Positions 1-13,130 of a stretch of 64,000 nt of DNA are shown here, one piece after another; positions within the stretch are counted from its first letter, which is position 1, and each line of letters opens with the position of its first letter. The translations under genes and the position numbers were made by a program. Source of the DNA: Polytrichum commune (lineage: Eukaryota; Streptophyta; Polytrichopsida; Polytrichales; Polytrichaceae); the NCBI GenBank assembly GCA_950295325.1, contig OX485803.1, positions 66,605,554 to 66,669,553 of the forward strand, in the 5' to 3' direction. Below the pieces are notes generated by a model. That model ran no database searches. It was not told the DNA's origin and saw only the letters and a program-made list of their open reading frames with translations.

Positions 1-1427
1 ATCAAGCAAAGCCTCACTTGTATGGTTATAGAACAAGCTTGTCATAGACACATTCACTATTGATCTAGTTACCATTTCACTTGCACGACAAAACATAAAA
101 AACTTTACACAAACCTCCAGCTAAAATAAATGTGAAAAAATGAAATGTGTGAAAAAACATACATGCTTAGTATTCAATGATTCTCCTTTTTGCAACACCA
201 ATGCTTGTGTACTCACACAGGAGCACCACGGCTTTGGTAATGCCTCTTTTTTATTGTTAGCTAGTAAGGAACCTTTTGCAAGGAAAATGTGACTACCACA
301 CCAACTGCAACAATGCCAATTCCAATTGCTATTCACACCTCAGGTTTCCAAGGTTTTTTGTCAACATAAATTTGTGTTGGCTCCAAAGGCTCAAGTGATG
401 AAGTAGCTTCACTAGATGATCCAGATGTTATACACCTAACTTTAGTCCCACCTAGCCCCTGCCTATATACACCACAATACCCAAACTACATAACTTGTTC
501 AACCCACCACCCAGTTTCTCAAGAAATCTTGTTTCGATGTTTTGTTCCACATACAACAAACTTCAAAAAATTGCGGAACCAAAATTGTGACCAAATCTTT
601 GCTCCGAAGACCATATATGAAGGAACATTCAAAGATTGTGATGGAAGGAAGAAAAGAGAAATAGATATTCTGTCAAAAATTTGCACCTCGCAGACCTAAA
701 TCCTAAACCTACATCCACATACCTCAAGACTTGAAACTTGACCTGCATCCTGTTAGTATGCTCACCATATCCTAGTTCAGCTAACATCTAAAAGTAAGCA
801 ATTACATTGATGCACAAAATGGGAGAAAATATATATTGGAGGAGGCAAGGTTTAGGATTACCTAGGGCACTATATATAACTGGTGGCAAGAATAGAGACA
901 TAGGTATTAGCAGTCCCATTCCACCTCCCCCTTTATCATCGCTTGTGATACCCTAGATGGCGAGGATTCAGGAACACTCAATCTCACAACACATCTAATA
1001 TGTCACTCAATCTATCTCCAAGTGTTTAATCCATCACCTAACATGTCTAATCTCTCACCAATCCTATAACAATCATTCTCAAATCATTGATCCTCACCAA
1101 ACAAATACAATGATGAGAAAGATTTGCCCTTGAGAGTGAAAGATCGCCATGAATGACACCAACGCTAAACCCTGGCAAGACAACCATCCTCGAAGGACTA
1201 AACCCTAAACCCTCAAATGACGCAACCCACACCCTAGCGCATCCTTCCGTCATTCCTTCCTTTTCGTCCATCGGTGACCAGGGTAACATGTCAGTTGCAT
1301 CGGGGGGCATGCAACTTGCTTTTTGACTTGACATGCCCCCTATAAGTTCGTGGGGGGGGGGGGGGGGTCTTCAACGTCCCCCATGGAGAAATCATGATCA
1401 CAACATTGTTATTCCGAAGTTAGTAAA
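1..1427. other. Intergenic, no gene seen
   Basis: No coding region with recognisable motifs on either strand. The only conspicuous structure is a poly-G run near 1351-1367. Short open frames here have no family features. Confidence 0.6.
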
Positions 1428-1968
1428 CTCACGGGTAGATCACTTAGTGCATTTAAAAAATGACGTGCGGCATAATATAGAGAGGATTAAAATCATTTGA
1501 AATAAAAATGATAAAGGAATTCCAAATAATGAAGGGGCCATTAAATGTAGACAATCCCATTATAAGTAAGTTAGATGGACATAAAACGTGGGCCATTCTT
1601 TTTTTGTAAAATTAATATAGGGGCTGAAGATAAGGATCCTAGAAGGTATGTTTAGTATGGTATGTAAATGGGTTTAGGACTCACGGGGATGTTTGCACCC
1701 TTCTTTGTTTCCATGCTTTCCCTCAACACTCATCAATTGCGTTAGGAAGTAGATTAGCTTTTATTACTGAAAAGGAATATAGAGTACAAAAAATTGCAGT
1801 GACTTGGATAATATAAGTAAGGAAGGGTGCAAACGAATGGGCCATTTTTGAAATTTAAGTAATTATAGGGAGGTTTTAATTCAGCCCTTGAAGGTAAATA
1901 GCCCCAAAACAAAAAAACCCCAGCCGCACGTGGTGCACAAAAATGCCTTAGAGTGATCTACCCGTGAG
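1428..1968. mobile_element. MITE with 17-bp perfect terminal inverted repeats
   Basis: The left end (1428-1444, CTCACGGGTAGATCACT) is the exact reverse complement of the right end (1952-1968), and similarity continues imperfectly for about 10 bp more. Both ends are flanked by TAAA (1424-1427 and 1969-1972), a possible target duplication. It is 541 bp long with no coding capacity. The superfamily is not clear from the ends. Confidence 0.75.
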
Positions 1969-2982
1969 TAAACTCCTCATACAGCCACGACATTACCAAA
2001 AAGCAAAGACTCATATTCCAAATACCTCTCGCCCAAACATAAAACACAACTACTAGCAAAACCTGAACTTTCTTGAATCTCTTCTCCAACAGTAGGTGGT
2101 CTTTACTCAATTACTCAAAGGAGAAAAAATTAAAATTAAATAAATATTTTTAAAAAGATCAACAATTTGGGTTAGGCTTTGTACTCTGGCTGGGGCACTC
2201 TAGGTCATGATTTAGGGGGGTGTTTGGGTTTAGGGCGCTCCCACCTAAGTGTCACTTACCCTCTTACAAGGACTTTCTTAGGTTACACTAATGGTCAACT
2301 TGGTTGACCGTTGGTGTCACCACATGACACTTGTCATCTGTATGAGGTCAATAATATCCTTTTCTTTGCCTCATCAAGGATCCCAATGTACTACCCTAGA
2401 TGTCATTATGTAAGGTAGCCAATCCATTCCAAACCACCAGTTCATTCTTGTAATTTAGGCCAACATGTTTCCATGTAGAATAATATCAATCTCAAATCAT
2501 TGCTGACATGTCATGGTTGAAATCCAACTTAGCCAAATGTTAGTGGCTAAGTTGATAATTAAGTCTAGATTGCAAGCATATTTAGGTGCCACAATTATCA
2601 ATTAAGGGAATCAAGCATTCTCGGTTTTGTAACCAATCGGTGATCGGAAAGAAGGTAGCTTATACCTTGAGAATAGGCCAAAGAGAATATCCACTTAGAA
2701 ATTCATAATAATTTGATTATTGCAAAAAAATTGAAAAATATGAATTGCTTCTTATTTCCATTTCTCTACATGGGGAATTTTTTCTCTGACCATATCCAAA
2801 CCGCAAATATGCTAAATTGTTTAACTGGTCGGGAACGGGTCAACTACCCTACATTATTTGCACTTCAAAAAATTACTTATGTTGATGGATAGTATCATGT
2901 TGACAATTAGTGGGCATTGCACTTTGATATCTCTAGACATCTAGTTTAGACTATTTGCCAATTATAAAGTGTGTGACACTAA
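1969..2982. other. Intergenic, repeat-like fragments
   Basis: No gene seen. Phrases near 2271-2400 and 2920-2960 (ACATCTAGTTTAGACTATTTG and neighbours) recur in diverged form near 48400-48600 and 52755-52805, so part of this stretch is dispersed repeat. Confidence 0.5.
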
Positions 2983-3475
2983 GGGCCGGTTCACATGAGG
3001 TCCCAAGTCCCAAGTCATAAGTCCCAAGTCAATTGAGGTCAGTCTATGCAATCTTAGCCGTTGAGATGATGGAAGTTGGGACCACTTCACACAAGGTCCC
3101 AAATCTTAATTATGAAGTCACTTGAGGTCAATCTATGCAATCTTAGCCGTTGAGATCATGAAAGTTGGGACTTACCACTTCACACAAAATCCCAAGTCCC
3201 CAGTCCCAAGTATGACATGAATGCCTCTATGACAACAATTTTTGGAGGTGAGACTTGGGACTTGTATTGAGAGTTGGGCCAAGCAAAAGCTACAACTCTC
3301 AACACAAGTCCCACGAATATTTTCCATAAAATAATCAAAATTGAACTTTAAGATTAATTAACCATATTTTAATGGTTCTTGAGACTCAAAAATTGGTACG
3401 GTACCTCCATGTTGGGACTTGCTAACATGAGTGGCACTTGGGACTTGGGACCCGGAACCCCATGTGAACCGGCCC
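2983..3475. mobile_element. PIF/Harbinger-type (Tourist-like) MITE
   Basis: Inverted ends beginning GGGCCGGTTCACATG (2983 onward) and ending CATGTGAACCGGCCC (to 3475) are flanked by TAA on both sides (2980-2982 and 3476-3478), the 3-bp TAA/TTA duplication of PIF/Harbinger elements. The subterminal parts are rich in CCCAAGT / ACTTGGG repeats, which lengthens the inverted repeat. The element is 493 bp with no transposase. The reading frames inside it are not genes. A truncated relative lies at 52529-52690. Confidence 0.85.
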
Positions 3476-3611
3476 TAAATACCATAAACGTTTTAGTGAG
3501 GTTGAATGGTTGTGTGTGGGAAGTGTCAACCTGCAGGGAAGGTGACTCAAAGGATGGCCTCACACACTACCTCATGGCCTAGGGGGTGGAATAAGTTAAG
3601 TTATTCATCAT

Positions 3612-3709
3612 TGTGGTAGCTCATGGCCTACTCACTTTTGCATTATGGTAGCTCATGGCCTACTCACTTTCGCATTGTGGTAGCTCATGGCCTACCCACT
3701 TTCACATTG
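3612..3709. repeat. Tandem repeat, about 33 bp x 3
   Basis: Three near-identical copies of a unit containing GGTAGCTCATGGCCTAC start at about 3612, 3645 and 3678, with small differences between copies. Confidence 0.8.
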
Positions 3710-6486
3710 TGAGCTTTAGGGGGGTCACATAGGCTTTGTAACCGCCATTTTCACCACTAACACCCTCGGAGGTTGGACTCTTCATTTGAAAATTAAAAGA
3801 TGTGCATGAGTCACTATGAAATTGAACTCCCTATATACGAGGAGTTTATATTAAAGAAAAAAAAACGTTTAAAGAAAAAAAAACGTATTCGTACTACCGA
3901 CATGCTAGAAAATGGACTTATGTATTTATGCTAAGCTTTTCAATTTAATGGTATACATGCATGCACTACATATGTAAACTATAAAACATGAATTAAATAA
4001 GCTTTTAATACACATAAAATTCACTTCCACTTTCCAATGAGAAAGTCATTGAACTATTTTTCATCTATAGCATGTTACTCAAAGATCGTATCAGACAGAC
4101 AAAGATAACTGAACAATAAGTTAGCCACAATCCGGAGAGAAAAACTTCAAGAAACCCATGAGCGCTCCAAGAGTCTCTAGTGTGTAAATACTAAAAACCT
4201 AGAACCCAAATGCAAACCTTAACAAGAACATACATGGTAGTCATTGCGGACTATGACCATATGACAATAATGGATGAAAACGTGAATTGGATGAAACTAA
4301 CACATCTATTGTGATTTTTTTGTCTAAACCTTAGGGCCCCCTTTTGTACATACCTTTACTTCAAAAAAATTAATAGCCTTTCTAGATGTACACACTAGAG
4401 AAAAATAACACCTCTCCCTTATGTATACTATGTACACTAGTGCCTCAAATAATACCCCCTCTTACACTCACATTACTTTGTATGTGGTATGAAGTATGCA
4501 CCCCCTAGGTTGATACCACCGTCCTAGCACTCCGGGAGCTAAAAACAATTGATTCTCTATTGAATTGGTAGTTGAGAAAGAGGATTTAATTATCTCCCTA
4601 CCAAACTGTCAACTCTTGAAAAATGGTGGGGGGCCAGGGGGGGTTAACATGGTCCATCATTTTTGGAGCTAATGAGAATGCAACATCGGGTTGTACACGT
4701 TTCTAATCAATATTTTGGTTTATTTCTTTAACTAATCAACTCTGAAGTGTGTGAGTCCTTGCGGCTCTTTGACCCGACACATGCCACTAATCTAATAAAA
4801 ATGGCGACTCACTTGCACATGTAATATGACCCAAGTTTCAAAACATTTGGTGTTGCCTCTCCGGTCCGAGACGGATTTTTATGAATACTTCCGGTTTTGG
4901 GCATGTGTGGCCTCCACTTGTATGCACCAAGTCACCACCATGAGCTGGAATCATTAGTATATCTATAAACTAAGTTATTAATTCCCGCCGAGTTGGCTTG
5001 ATGCATTTTTATAGAGAGAGAGAGCATAATGTGCATGCTTTAGAAACTCTCTATTTGAGATTGGAGTTGAAAACAGACATGATTCCCTAACTTAACTTAA
5101 GCTTGTCTCACTTAAGAGGGACCAACCTTGAAAGCACACTTCCCAAAATTAGACACATGTCAAGGTCAAAAATTTGTTGGCCTACCGAATCTCATTTCAA
5201 CACCACAAGTTGGAAGTGAGAAGTAATCAACTAGTAAGCGATTCCAACCCAATTGGTTTTAAGATTTTTCTTTCTAGTAGAGATCACATTAGAATATTTT
5301 TTCATTGCAACACCTATTGAGGGGGGATAGTATAAAAATTCACCCTATAGGTAAGTTGTTGTTGCTTCATCACCACTATTTAGGCTTATGATACTAATTT
5401 AATGATTTCGACCACGATTGAGGGGTTAATTTGGCTTACATCAATAATGGGCGTTTTCAACCTTCCCTCCCCCTTGGTAGGTGTTGTGAACATTCGTCCT
5501 ACAAGAATGCATGTCCTCAACAATCAAAGTTGAAAACATACAATTCTACACCAAAAGAGAAGGACCCATCTTGAAAGCAAGCTCCCCACTGTTAAACACA
5601 TGTCAAGGTCAACATTCCTTTACCTTAGCCTACTGAATCCATTCCAAAATTAACGTGCATTTATGTACACGTGACCCACTAACCCCCCGGACACAAAGAA
5701 ATTTCCATGAATAACTCATTTCTTGGTTGTTGCCGAGTTCTCCAAGCTAAGTACTACGGTTTGATTTCCATGCAGGCCGCTCGCCCACGAGATTCTAGAG
5801 GAAACGTGGAATTCCATCAAGTGCAATCAACATTTCCACTAGAATCCGGTGGGCGAGCGGTCAACATGGAAACTAACCCTTGGTTAACTACTGCCAGGAC
5901 TCTCCTGCAGACACAACACACTGCAGCAATCCACACGATCCAGCTTCAGGTCTGACTCAGTAATGTCTTAAAAGTACCCTGGATCCAATTATCATCACCG
6001 CCGATGTCCCAGCACCTAGACTTGTCATATGTGCACCGCTTTCATCAGTGGCGCCATCTACGCAGTCTCTAGATTCTGGACAGAGATGATGAGCGTCCAT
6101 TTGACTTTCTTTGCCTCATCTGCCATGGACGACAATTGCACATCCAGTCGTAGTAACTTAGGCCACGCAGGAAATCAAAGGGCTGAACTAGAAGCTGCCT
6201 ACCATTCCACGTTGGAACTGCAAGGTTTCAAACTTCGAAGAAGGTGCTGCAAGCAGGATGTCCTTCACAGCATCACAAGCTAGCTAGTATTAAGGTCATG
6301 CTTTGATGGGCGAATACAACTCGTACAGCTCCAAGTTTTGGTTGTGGATTCAACTTGTATTTTTTGGTTGGAGTAATGGCAGGTTTGTAGAGAGCCGAGT
6401 CTGGAGATAGAGTGGTCTTGGTAGCGGTTCAACTACTGGGAGAGAGCTAAAATTTTGGTGCTGTGTTCAGAAGACTCAGCTCGTGG
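3710..6486. other. Intergenic with a diverged direct duplication
   Basis: No gene recognised. Segments near 5107-5200 and 5557-5655 are diverged direct repeats sharing CTTGAAAGCA and ACACATGTCAAGGTCAA. A small foldback structure at 5765-5873 is listed separately; the reading frame across it is explained by the inverted repeat. Confidence 0.5.
5765..5873. repeat. Foldback (inverted repeat) of about 110 bp
   Basis: The left arm (5765 to about 5806) contains TTTCCATG, CCGCTCGCCCAC and GATTCTAGAGG. The right arm (about 5831-5873) carries their reverse complements GTGGGCGAGCGG and CATGGAAA with a few mismatches. Arms of about 42 bp flank a short loop. It resembles a small MITE or a hairpin; no target duplication was resolved. 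Confidence 0.7.
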
Positions 6487-7290
6487 GCGGAAGGTTTCAG
6501 AATCTGAACTGGTGAGCATTACATCGGCTTGGTTATGAGTTTTCGTGCCTTTGAGAGTTCGGAATCTGGAGGTCCCTTCTAATTTAGAATTTTTCTGATA
6601 TCAGTCAGCTGAAATATCAATACCTTGAGCTTTGAAAATGCTGATGACTTAGCTTACTAGGTTACCAGGTGCCATGGTCATCACGAATCTGATAAATTGT
6701 AATTAGGCTCAAGGTTCAGTTCAATTGGAGAACAGGGTAAGTTGAGCGGAAGGTTTCAGAATCTGAACTGGTAAGCATTACATCGGCTTGGTATTGAGTT
6801 TTCGTGCCTATGGTATTGAGTTCGGAATCTGGAGGTCCCTTCTAATTTAGAAATTTTCTGATCTCAGTCAGCTGAAATATCAGTACCTTGAGCTTTGAAA
6901 ATGCTGATGACTAAGCTTACTAGGTTACCAGGTGCCATGGTCATCACGAATCTGATAAGTTGTAATTAAGCACAAGGTTCAGTTCAATTGGAGAACAGGT
7001 ATATTGTGAGGATATTCCATGTCCGAGAAACTGAAACCTGGCTAAGTGGTGACTAAAGAGCTCCTTGGAATATATTTATAAGGTCCCCACAGATTCAAGT
7101 GGTGAGAATTATAAGCTTGGTTATGATAACTCTGCATAGCTTTGACAGTTTGGATGTAGGTCCCTTCAAATTTAGGAATCTTATGATGATCTCAGTCAGC
7201 TGAACATTCAGCTACTTCATTTTTTAAATGCTGACGATGACGCTTCGTAGGTTATCAGGTGTCATATTTTTCACGAAGCTGATGTATTAT
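6487..7290. repeat. Three tandem copies of a ~255-bp segment upstream of the laccase
   Basis: Copy 1 (about 6487-6737) and copy 2 (about 6744-7000) match closely, both running from GCGGAAGGTTTCAGAATCTG to CAATTGGAGAACAGG. A third, more diverged copy lies at about 7085-7290 and shares GGTCCCTTC, TCAGTCAGCTGAA and GTTATCAGGTG-type phrases. The last copy ends about 270 bp before the laccase start codon, so the array occupies the promoter/5' UTR zone. Confidence 0.85.
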
Positions 7291-7297
7291 ATACATA
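7285..7297 (+). promoter_or_regulatory. Candidate TATA region of the laccase gene
   Basis: TATTATATACATA lies about 260 bp before the laccase ATG, at the end of the third upstream repeat copy. It is the best TATA-like match near the gene, judged by eye only; a 5' UTR of this length would be ordinary. Confidence 0.3.
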
Positions 7298-7557
7298 GGC
7301 AGAGTCTCTTAGTGTCGCTTACCATCCTTAGAGTTGTCTTGCAAGACCGTGGTTGGCTATTATTGGACCATTACAAGAAACTGGGAACAACCGAGTCGAC
7401 TCCCTGAATGTTTTCATGTACTCAGTGAATTGATGTTGCTGTCATTTTATTCCCCTTGCAAACTTTACTGATTCCTTGCTGATGAAAGGGTTAAACTTGT
7501 GGTCTTCAGGGAATTTATCAACAACGTCTACGGGAGTCGGGGCAGTAGGTATTCATC

Positions 7558-10500
7558 ATGGGTAGAGGTACTTCTTTTACTGTGATAGTTGGATCCATTC
7601 TCGCGGCCTTGATTTTCATGGTGGTCATGAGACCTGACCCACCCACAGCAACAACACCTTCACCACAACCTAATGCCAAGAGGGTTTATCTTTACTGGAC
7701 GGTAATCATTTTTCTCGTCCCAGTATAATCCAACAGGCTACCAGCTTTGATTACTCCATTCACTCCACAAGCTTCTCTTTAATTAGACCCTGTGGATGCA
7801 AATTGCAAATTGTGATAACAAGTCTGCAGTATGATTTAAAAGTCAGGTGAACAAAATATGAATATTTATCACTTGTAGGTACCATACATTGAACTCAAAT
7901 TTCAACCAATTTATTTCCTTGCACTGATTTTTGTTGTGCAGGTGGAGACTCAAAATGTTACTAGAGCTTGCAACACCACGAGCATTGCTATCGTGAACAA
8001 TATGTTTCCAGGACCAACTGTGCATGCCAATGCAGGCGACACTCTGGTCATCCAAGTGACGAGCAAAGTGGCCAGCCCCGTCTCTATTCATTGGTACTTG
8101 ATAGCCTCTTTTGAACTCAATTTCATCAACATTGTGAGTTTGAAACAAATAATCCAATTACACATGGCAGAAGATTTGAAGGTATATGCGTTGCCCTATG
8201 GACAATAATTCCACTCCACATACAATTTTGACAATTCATGTCAAGTTTCAAAATCAGAGTTGAGAGCCAAAGTTATAGGAGGTCAAAATGAAGTCCTTCT
8301 TACTCCATCAATGACCACATAGGCCCTCCCAATTTTGTTCATAAATGAACCGAAGAGAATGGTTAATATAGTTTGACCATCGTCCAGCAAGACTTCTGAA
8401 CAAGTCCTCTGAACATCTGTCAAATGTCAAATCCTTATCAAGATTGGTTTGGAGTAATAGTGGCTTCGGAACAGCGAAATAGAGTCTAGGAAACCTGAAA
8501 GTCAGGAAAATTAACACCGAGGTTTGATCCTAGCCCTTCAGATCTTTAACGCTCTACTGGGAAGCTAAATTGATCAAGTTAGCAAAATTATTGATTGATC
8601 AGTAATTCATTGACACAGGCATGGCATCAATCAAGTGAGGTCAAATTGGGCTGACGGAGTGGCAGGAATCACGCAATGCTCCTTGGCTATGGGGGACTCT
8701 TACACATACGAATTTACTCTGATTGATCAAGTGGGGACGTATTTCTGGCATGCACACGTGGGTTGGTTGCGGGCCACCGTTTATGGTGCCATCATTATCC
8801 ACCCCACTGAGCCAACCCCCTACGCCCCTCCTGAAGCCGAAATGCCCATTCTCTTTGGTAAGTTGATTAATCTCCCAACACCCCAGAATTATAGATTCAG
8901 AGAATAGATGACTTCAATGTTGTCACCAGTTTGAAATATGGTATGGTGTTGCTTCGTCTTTAAGTTTTTCTAAGTTTGTATGTAATCCCAAAGCAATATT
9001 TACAAGAATTAATTCCTCAAAGACTACTGCTTTCCACATGATTGATTCAAAATATCATGTTCACTTGAATACCCCCACTATGATTGGGTAGGAAAGGGTA
9101 GGGTCCACCATAATTCAAGTGCTACAAAAGTCACCTCTCCAAGCACTATCCCGACCTTAGGCGGCAAGTTAACCTCAGAGTTTCCATGGTCTTGGGTTTA
9201 AGCCACCCCTCAATCAACCAATTTGAAGGTGAGCTCCTCATGAATGTACATCTGACATAGTGAGCCACCTTGCTTTAATTTGCAGGGGAATGGTATGATG
9301 AGAATCCGGTTAATGTGGAAGCGGAGGGCGTAGCTACACATGGGCCTAATTTCAAGGGATACACAACATACACTATGAATGGTTGGCCTGGTTCTTTGTA
9401 CGATTGCTCAAATGGTAAGCATGTCCCCCTTGCCACCCTCCACCGCGTAAAAGGTATCGCTGCCTTGAAAATGATGATTTCATCAAAAGAAACCTTGTGC
9501 TTTGCCATGGCAAGAAAATATATAAATAAATAATTTTGGTTGTAAAGTGGAGGTATTTGGTTGAACCTGGCAACCAAAAACCTTCAATTGACCACAAATT
9601 TATTTATTTATATATTTTCTCACCATAAGTTGAATGAACAAGTTGCAACGAATGGTTGGAATGGACAAGTTTTTGTTCTAGTGTTTGATGGATATCATGC
9701 TTTAAGGCATTAGTCTCTCATGGATTTGTATCAGATGGGATCAAGAGTTTATTATGCGCCTAGGGTGCCTCTGAAGCGCTAATTTACAGCATCTTGAATT
9801 TGAAAGCTGTTTTTTGTTTATGGGTCATGTCTAATTCGAGTTCTTATACATTGTTCTACTGCCATTTATTGTTCCAATTACTTTGCACACAGGTAAATAT
9901 GCGAGTCTGGACGTTGTCTCTGGGAAAACATACTTGCTGCAGCTTATAAATGCCGCATTGAACAACAACCACTTCTTTCAGATAGCAAATCATACGATGA
10001 CTGTTGTTGCTAATGATGGAGAATATGTGAAGCCATTCAACACCACACAAGTAGTCCTCTCGCCTGGGCAAACGCTTGATGTCTTAGTTACTGCTAACCA
10101 ACCAAAAGGTAAGGACAATTAAAATCATTTTCACTTTGGCAATCGGACTTTGATTCCTTTTCTAATCATTCTGGGAACGGAAAATGCATGATCCATAATC
10201 ATTTTGCGGTGCAGAAAATAAACCCTGTTTATATTGAACATGCTTCAATGCCTAGTTTCACTTATACAACACCAGTCTGTGCATTGAAGAGAATATTAAT
10301 GAACTCAATGGGGTGAAAGAAAGTCAATAAAGAGCTGTACTTGTAAATTGAAATAAAATTTTGGATCCAGTACTTATGTTCTAAATTCTAATAGTGCACA
10401 ATTCCATGTTTATCAGGAAAGTACTATTTTGGGATAAGCGGATGGCAGCCACTCTTCAGTCCTGGAGATGAAACTACACCTTCGGTTGGAGTTCTTACCT

Positions 10501-11891
10501 ATATCGGATCGTCATCATCAGCAACCCCAGTTATGCCCAACTTCCCAGACGTTGTCGCGTCAAAGGATTTGGGATATACATTTTTTGCAAAACTCAGAGC
10601 ATTGAAGGCATCCAATCTTCCCAAGAAAGTGGACCGCGAATTCATATTTGCAACAGCTCTTGCGAGTGTTGTTTGCAACCCCTCTGAAAATTGCTCCAAT
10701 GTTGTCATTACGAAGAAAGGCACCAAATTCGCATCCACCATGAACAACATCACCTTCGACCTCCCAACTAATAGCTCAATCTTGGAATCCTATTATTATA
10801 AGAAACCAGGAGTGTACACAACGGATTTTCCACCAGTTCCGCCTGCAATTGTGAACTTCACTTCCAACACTCCAATTGCTCCATACAGTGAGACTGCCTT
10901 TCGAGGAGCAAAAACGTTGGTTTTAAAATATAACCAGACAGTGCAGATTGTTTTGCAAGACTTGAATGTGTTCTTTTTGGATTACCACCCATTCCACTTG
11001 CATGGACACAATTTCTATGTTGTCGGGTCAGGTTTTGGCAACTACAACCCCAATACAGACCCTCAAAATTTCAACTTGAAGGATCCAAATAGTAGGAGCA
11101 CAGTCGGACTCCCAGCTGGAGGGTGGGTCGCCATTCGTTTCACAGCTAACAATCCTGGTAAGAGTTCATCAACTCAAGTGCAATTTAATTCTCTTCTTCA
11201 CCATAATCTGTAGCATAATCCTAAACCTTTGTTATCTACTTGCATTCAATTGGGTATTCTTTAGAGATTTTCTAGTATTTAGACAAGTTAGAAATCTTTC
11301 CATCATTCATATATGGGAAACTCAACCCCTAAACACTTAAGAGGTTCAGTCATAGGCCACTGCATGCAAAAAACTACGTGTATTTGAATCACATACTTCC
11401 ATTTACAAACAATATGTCAAAAATGATAGTAACTAAGATCGATTTATGCTTCTAGTGCACTTATCAAATATTAGGTTGAATATGTTGAGATTATTATAAA
11501 CATTGTACACACTAAAGTTTAAAACCTAAAAGCATTCAAAATATGATTGTTAGACTTGATGAGGGTCGTAGAAATTGTGTATATGTGTGTCCGTTGAACC
11601 CCTTGGTCCTTAAAAGGTTAATGGCATAATTGTTCTGATATCTGTGGATGTGATTTACTCATTTTTTGGTTGGAACTGGCAGGGGTTTGGACCTTCCACT
11701 GTCACTTTGAGAGGCACATTTCATGGGGCATGTTAATGGCCTTCATCACTGAAAACGGAAGCGGACCAAATGCAACATTACCACCTCCAAAACATTTGCC
11801 CCCAGTGTGCCATCACACAACAGCTACGTTGCAGAGCGCCAGTGGATCCTCTCCAGTGCGGAGCTTCAGAAGAACGTCTTTGAGGGGTTAA
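7558..11891 (+). CDS. Laccase (plant multicopper oxidase), 7 exons
   Basis: Blue copper oxidase that couples one-electron oxidation of phenolics to reduction of O2; plant family members act in the secretory pathway and cell wall (lignin, phenolic polymerisation). Exons by GT-AG junctions: 7558-7701, 7942-8093, 8619-8857, 9286-9414, 9893-10108, 10417-11157, 11683-11891. Together they give 1830 nt, a single frame of 609 codons plus stop with every junction in phase. An N-terminal hydrophobic stretch (about residues 6-24) is a signal peptide or anchor. Copper ligands are all present: HWHG across the exon 2/3 junction, HAH followed by VGWLRATV in exon 3, HPFHLHGH in exon 6, [12 protein letters not shown] in exon 7 (T1 Cys, two His, Met as axial residue). 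Length is slightly above the usual 550-580, from the N-terminal extension and a Ser/Arg-rich tail. The HAHVGW and HFERHISW variants differ from typical seed-plant sequences. It looks intact; the substrate cannot be read from sequence. Confidence 0.95.
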
Positions 11892-12569
11892 GAAATATCA
11901 TGAACTCCATTTTGTTGAACTTGGAGGATATTATTGCTCGAAATTTTTCCCTGGGACGTATGATTACACAGCCCTGACACTTGACTCCACCCAAATTGAT
12001 ACTCGGACAAGTCTGGAACTTTTGACACACTATTGCTGCTTCCGACATCCGAAATTAATCTCATCGTTCAATCTCAGTAACATGCGTTGGAATATGTGCT
12101 TGAGGCTACTGGAGGCAAGTTGATTTAGCAGGAGAGGTAGGAGAGCGTGGTGATTGTTCAACCTCAAATGCCAAGTAGGCATTAACATTATATTGTTGCA
12201 GCATTAACCCATTCGGACTCACAAGTCAAGTAGTACATATTCCAGCCGAGGATTTTTGGCACAGCCACTCTTACAATGGATAAAGTGATACCAACTTTGC
12301 ATTGGTTCATTGATTTTTTTTGCATTTATCAATTTAGTTTTTCAAGAATTTAGTCGTTGATTTCCTTTAGCAAGACTCAGTGATAGGCGCGAGGAAGTTA
12401 ATTACATGACCTAGACTGTCAATTTGCAGGCAGTTTCTCAAGAATTTCTTCAAGAATGTATGCACCTTGAACACCATAATAGGTAATTTGAGACTTTCCA
12501 TTGTTTCAAATACATATATGGATGACAACAACATGAAGTTGCCCTAAACATAGACTAAGTCATATGACG
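11892..12569. other. Laccase 3' flank, no gene seen
   Basis: Presumably holds the laccase 3' UTR, but no clear polyadenylation signal was singled out. No other coding signal. Confidence 0.5.
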
Positions 12570-13100
12570 GCTGTGGTGTCAGAGGGGCATTGAAAGATGC
12601 GCATTTTCTACAATATTAAACAGAAAACGGGGAATTTTGTCAGGAGGTTTGAAATAACCTCTGCAGGAGAACAAGGCGGGAAAGGCATCCAATGAGGAAG
12701 TTGGGGAAGCAAATGTGTTGTATACAAATTTTTGGAGTCCAATTGACCATAGAAGATGAAGTTTTATAGAATTTTGTCCAACTAACAAAAGTTGAGAAAT
12801 CAATCCTTCTTTCACCTCCAACAAGTTTTGTGTCAAAATAAGTCTTTATGCAAAGATATGGACAAAACATTGCAGCCGTGTAAAGATCAAAAAATTTAAA
12901 TGCGTTCATAACAGTTTTTCGGAGCTCATTTGTGCATAGAAGATCAACTTTTTTGGAATTTTGTTGGTCTAAGAAAAGTTTAGAAATCAAGTAATCTTTC
13001 ACCTCCAACAAATTTTATGTCATTTGAAGACTCTATGCAAAAGTTATGTGTGTTATAAAAATGAAGTCTAACTCGGTGCTTCACCTCAAAGTTTACATAT
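12570..13100 (-). repeat. Retroelement 3' remnant with two diverged repeat copies
   Basis: Two diverged direct copies (about 12725-12835 and 12905-13020) share GAGAAATCAA/TAGAAATCAA and TTTCACCTCCAACAA. Text of this kind is common in LTR and 3' regions of plant retrotransposons. It abuts the gag remnant where pol should follow, so pol has been deleted. Confidence 0.5.
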
Positions 13101-13130
13101 CCCAGGTCCCCTATTGTTACCCTGTCCATA

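Noticed and set aside
5707-6283. Two short plus-strand frames as small genes
   Set aside because: One is spanned by a foldback repeat and the other has no recognisable features.
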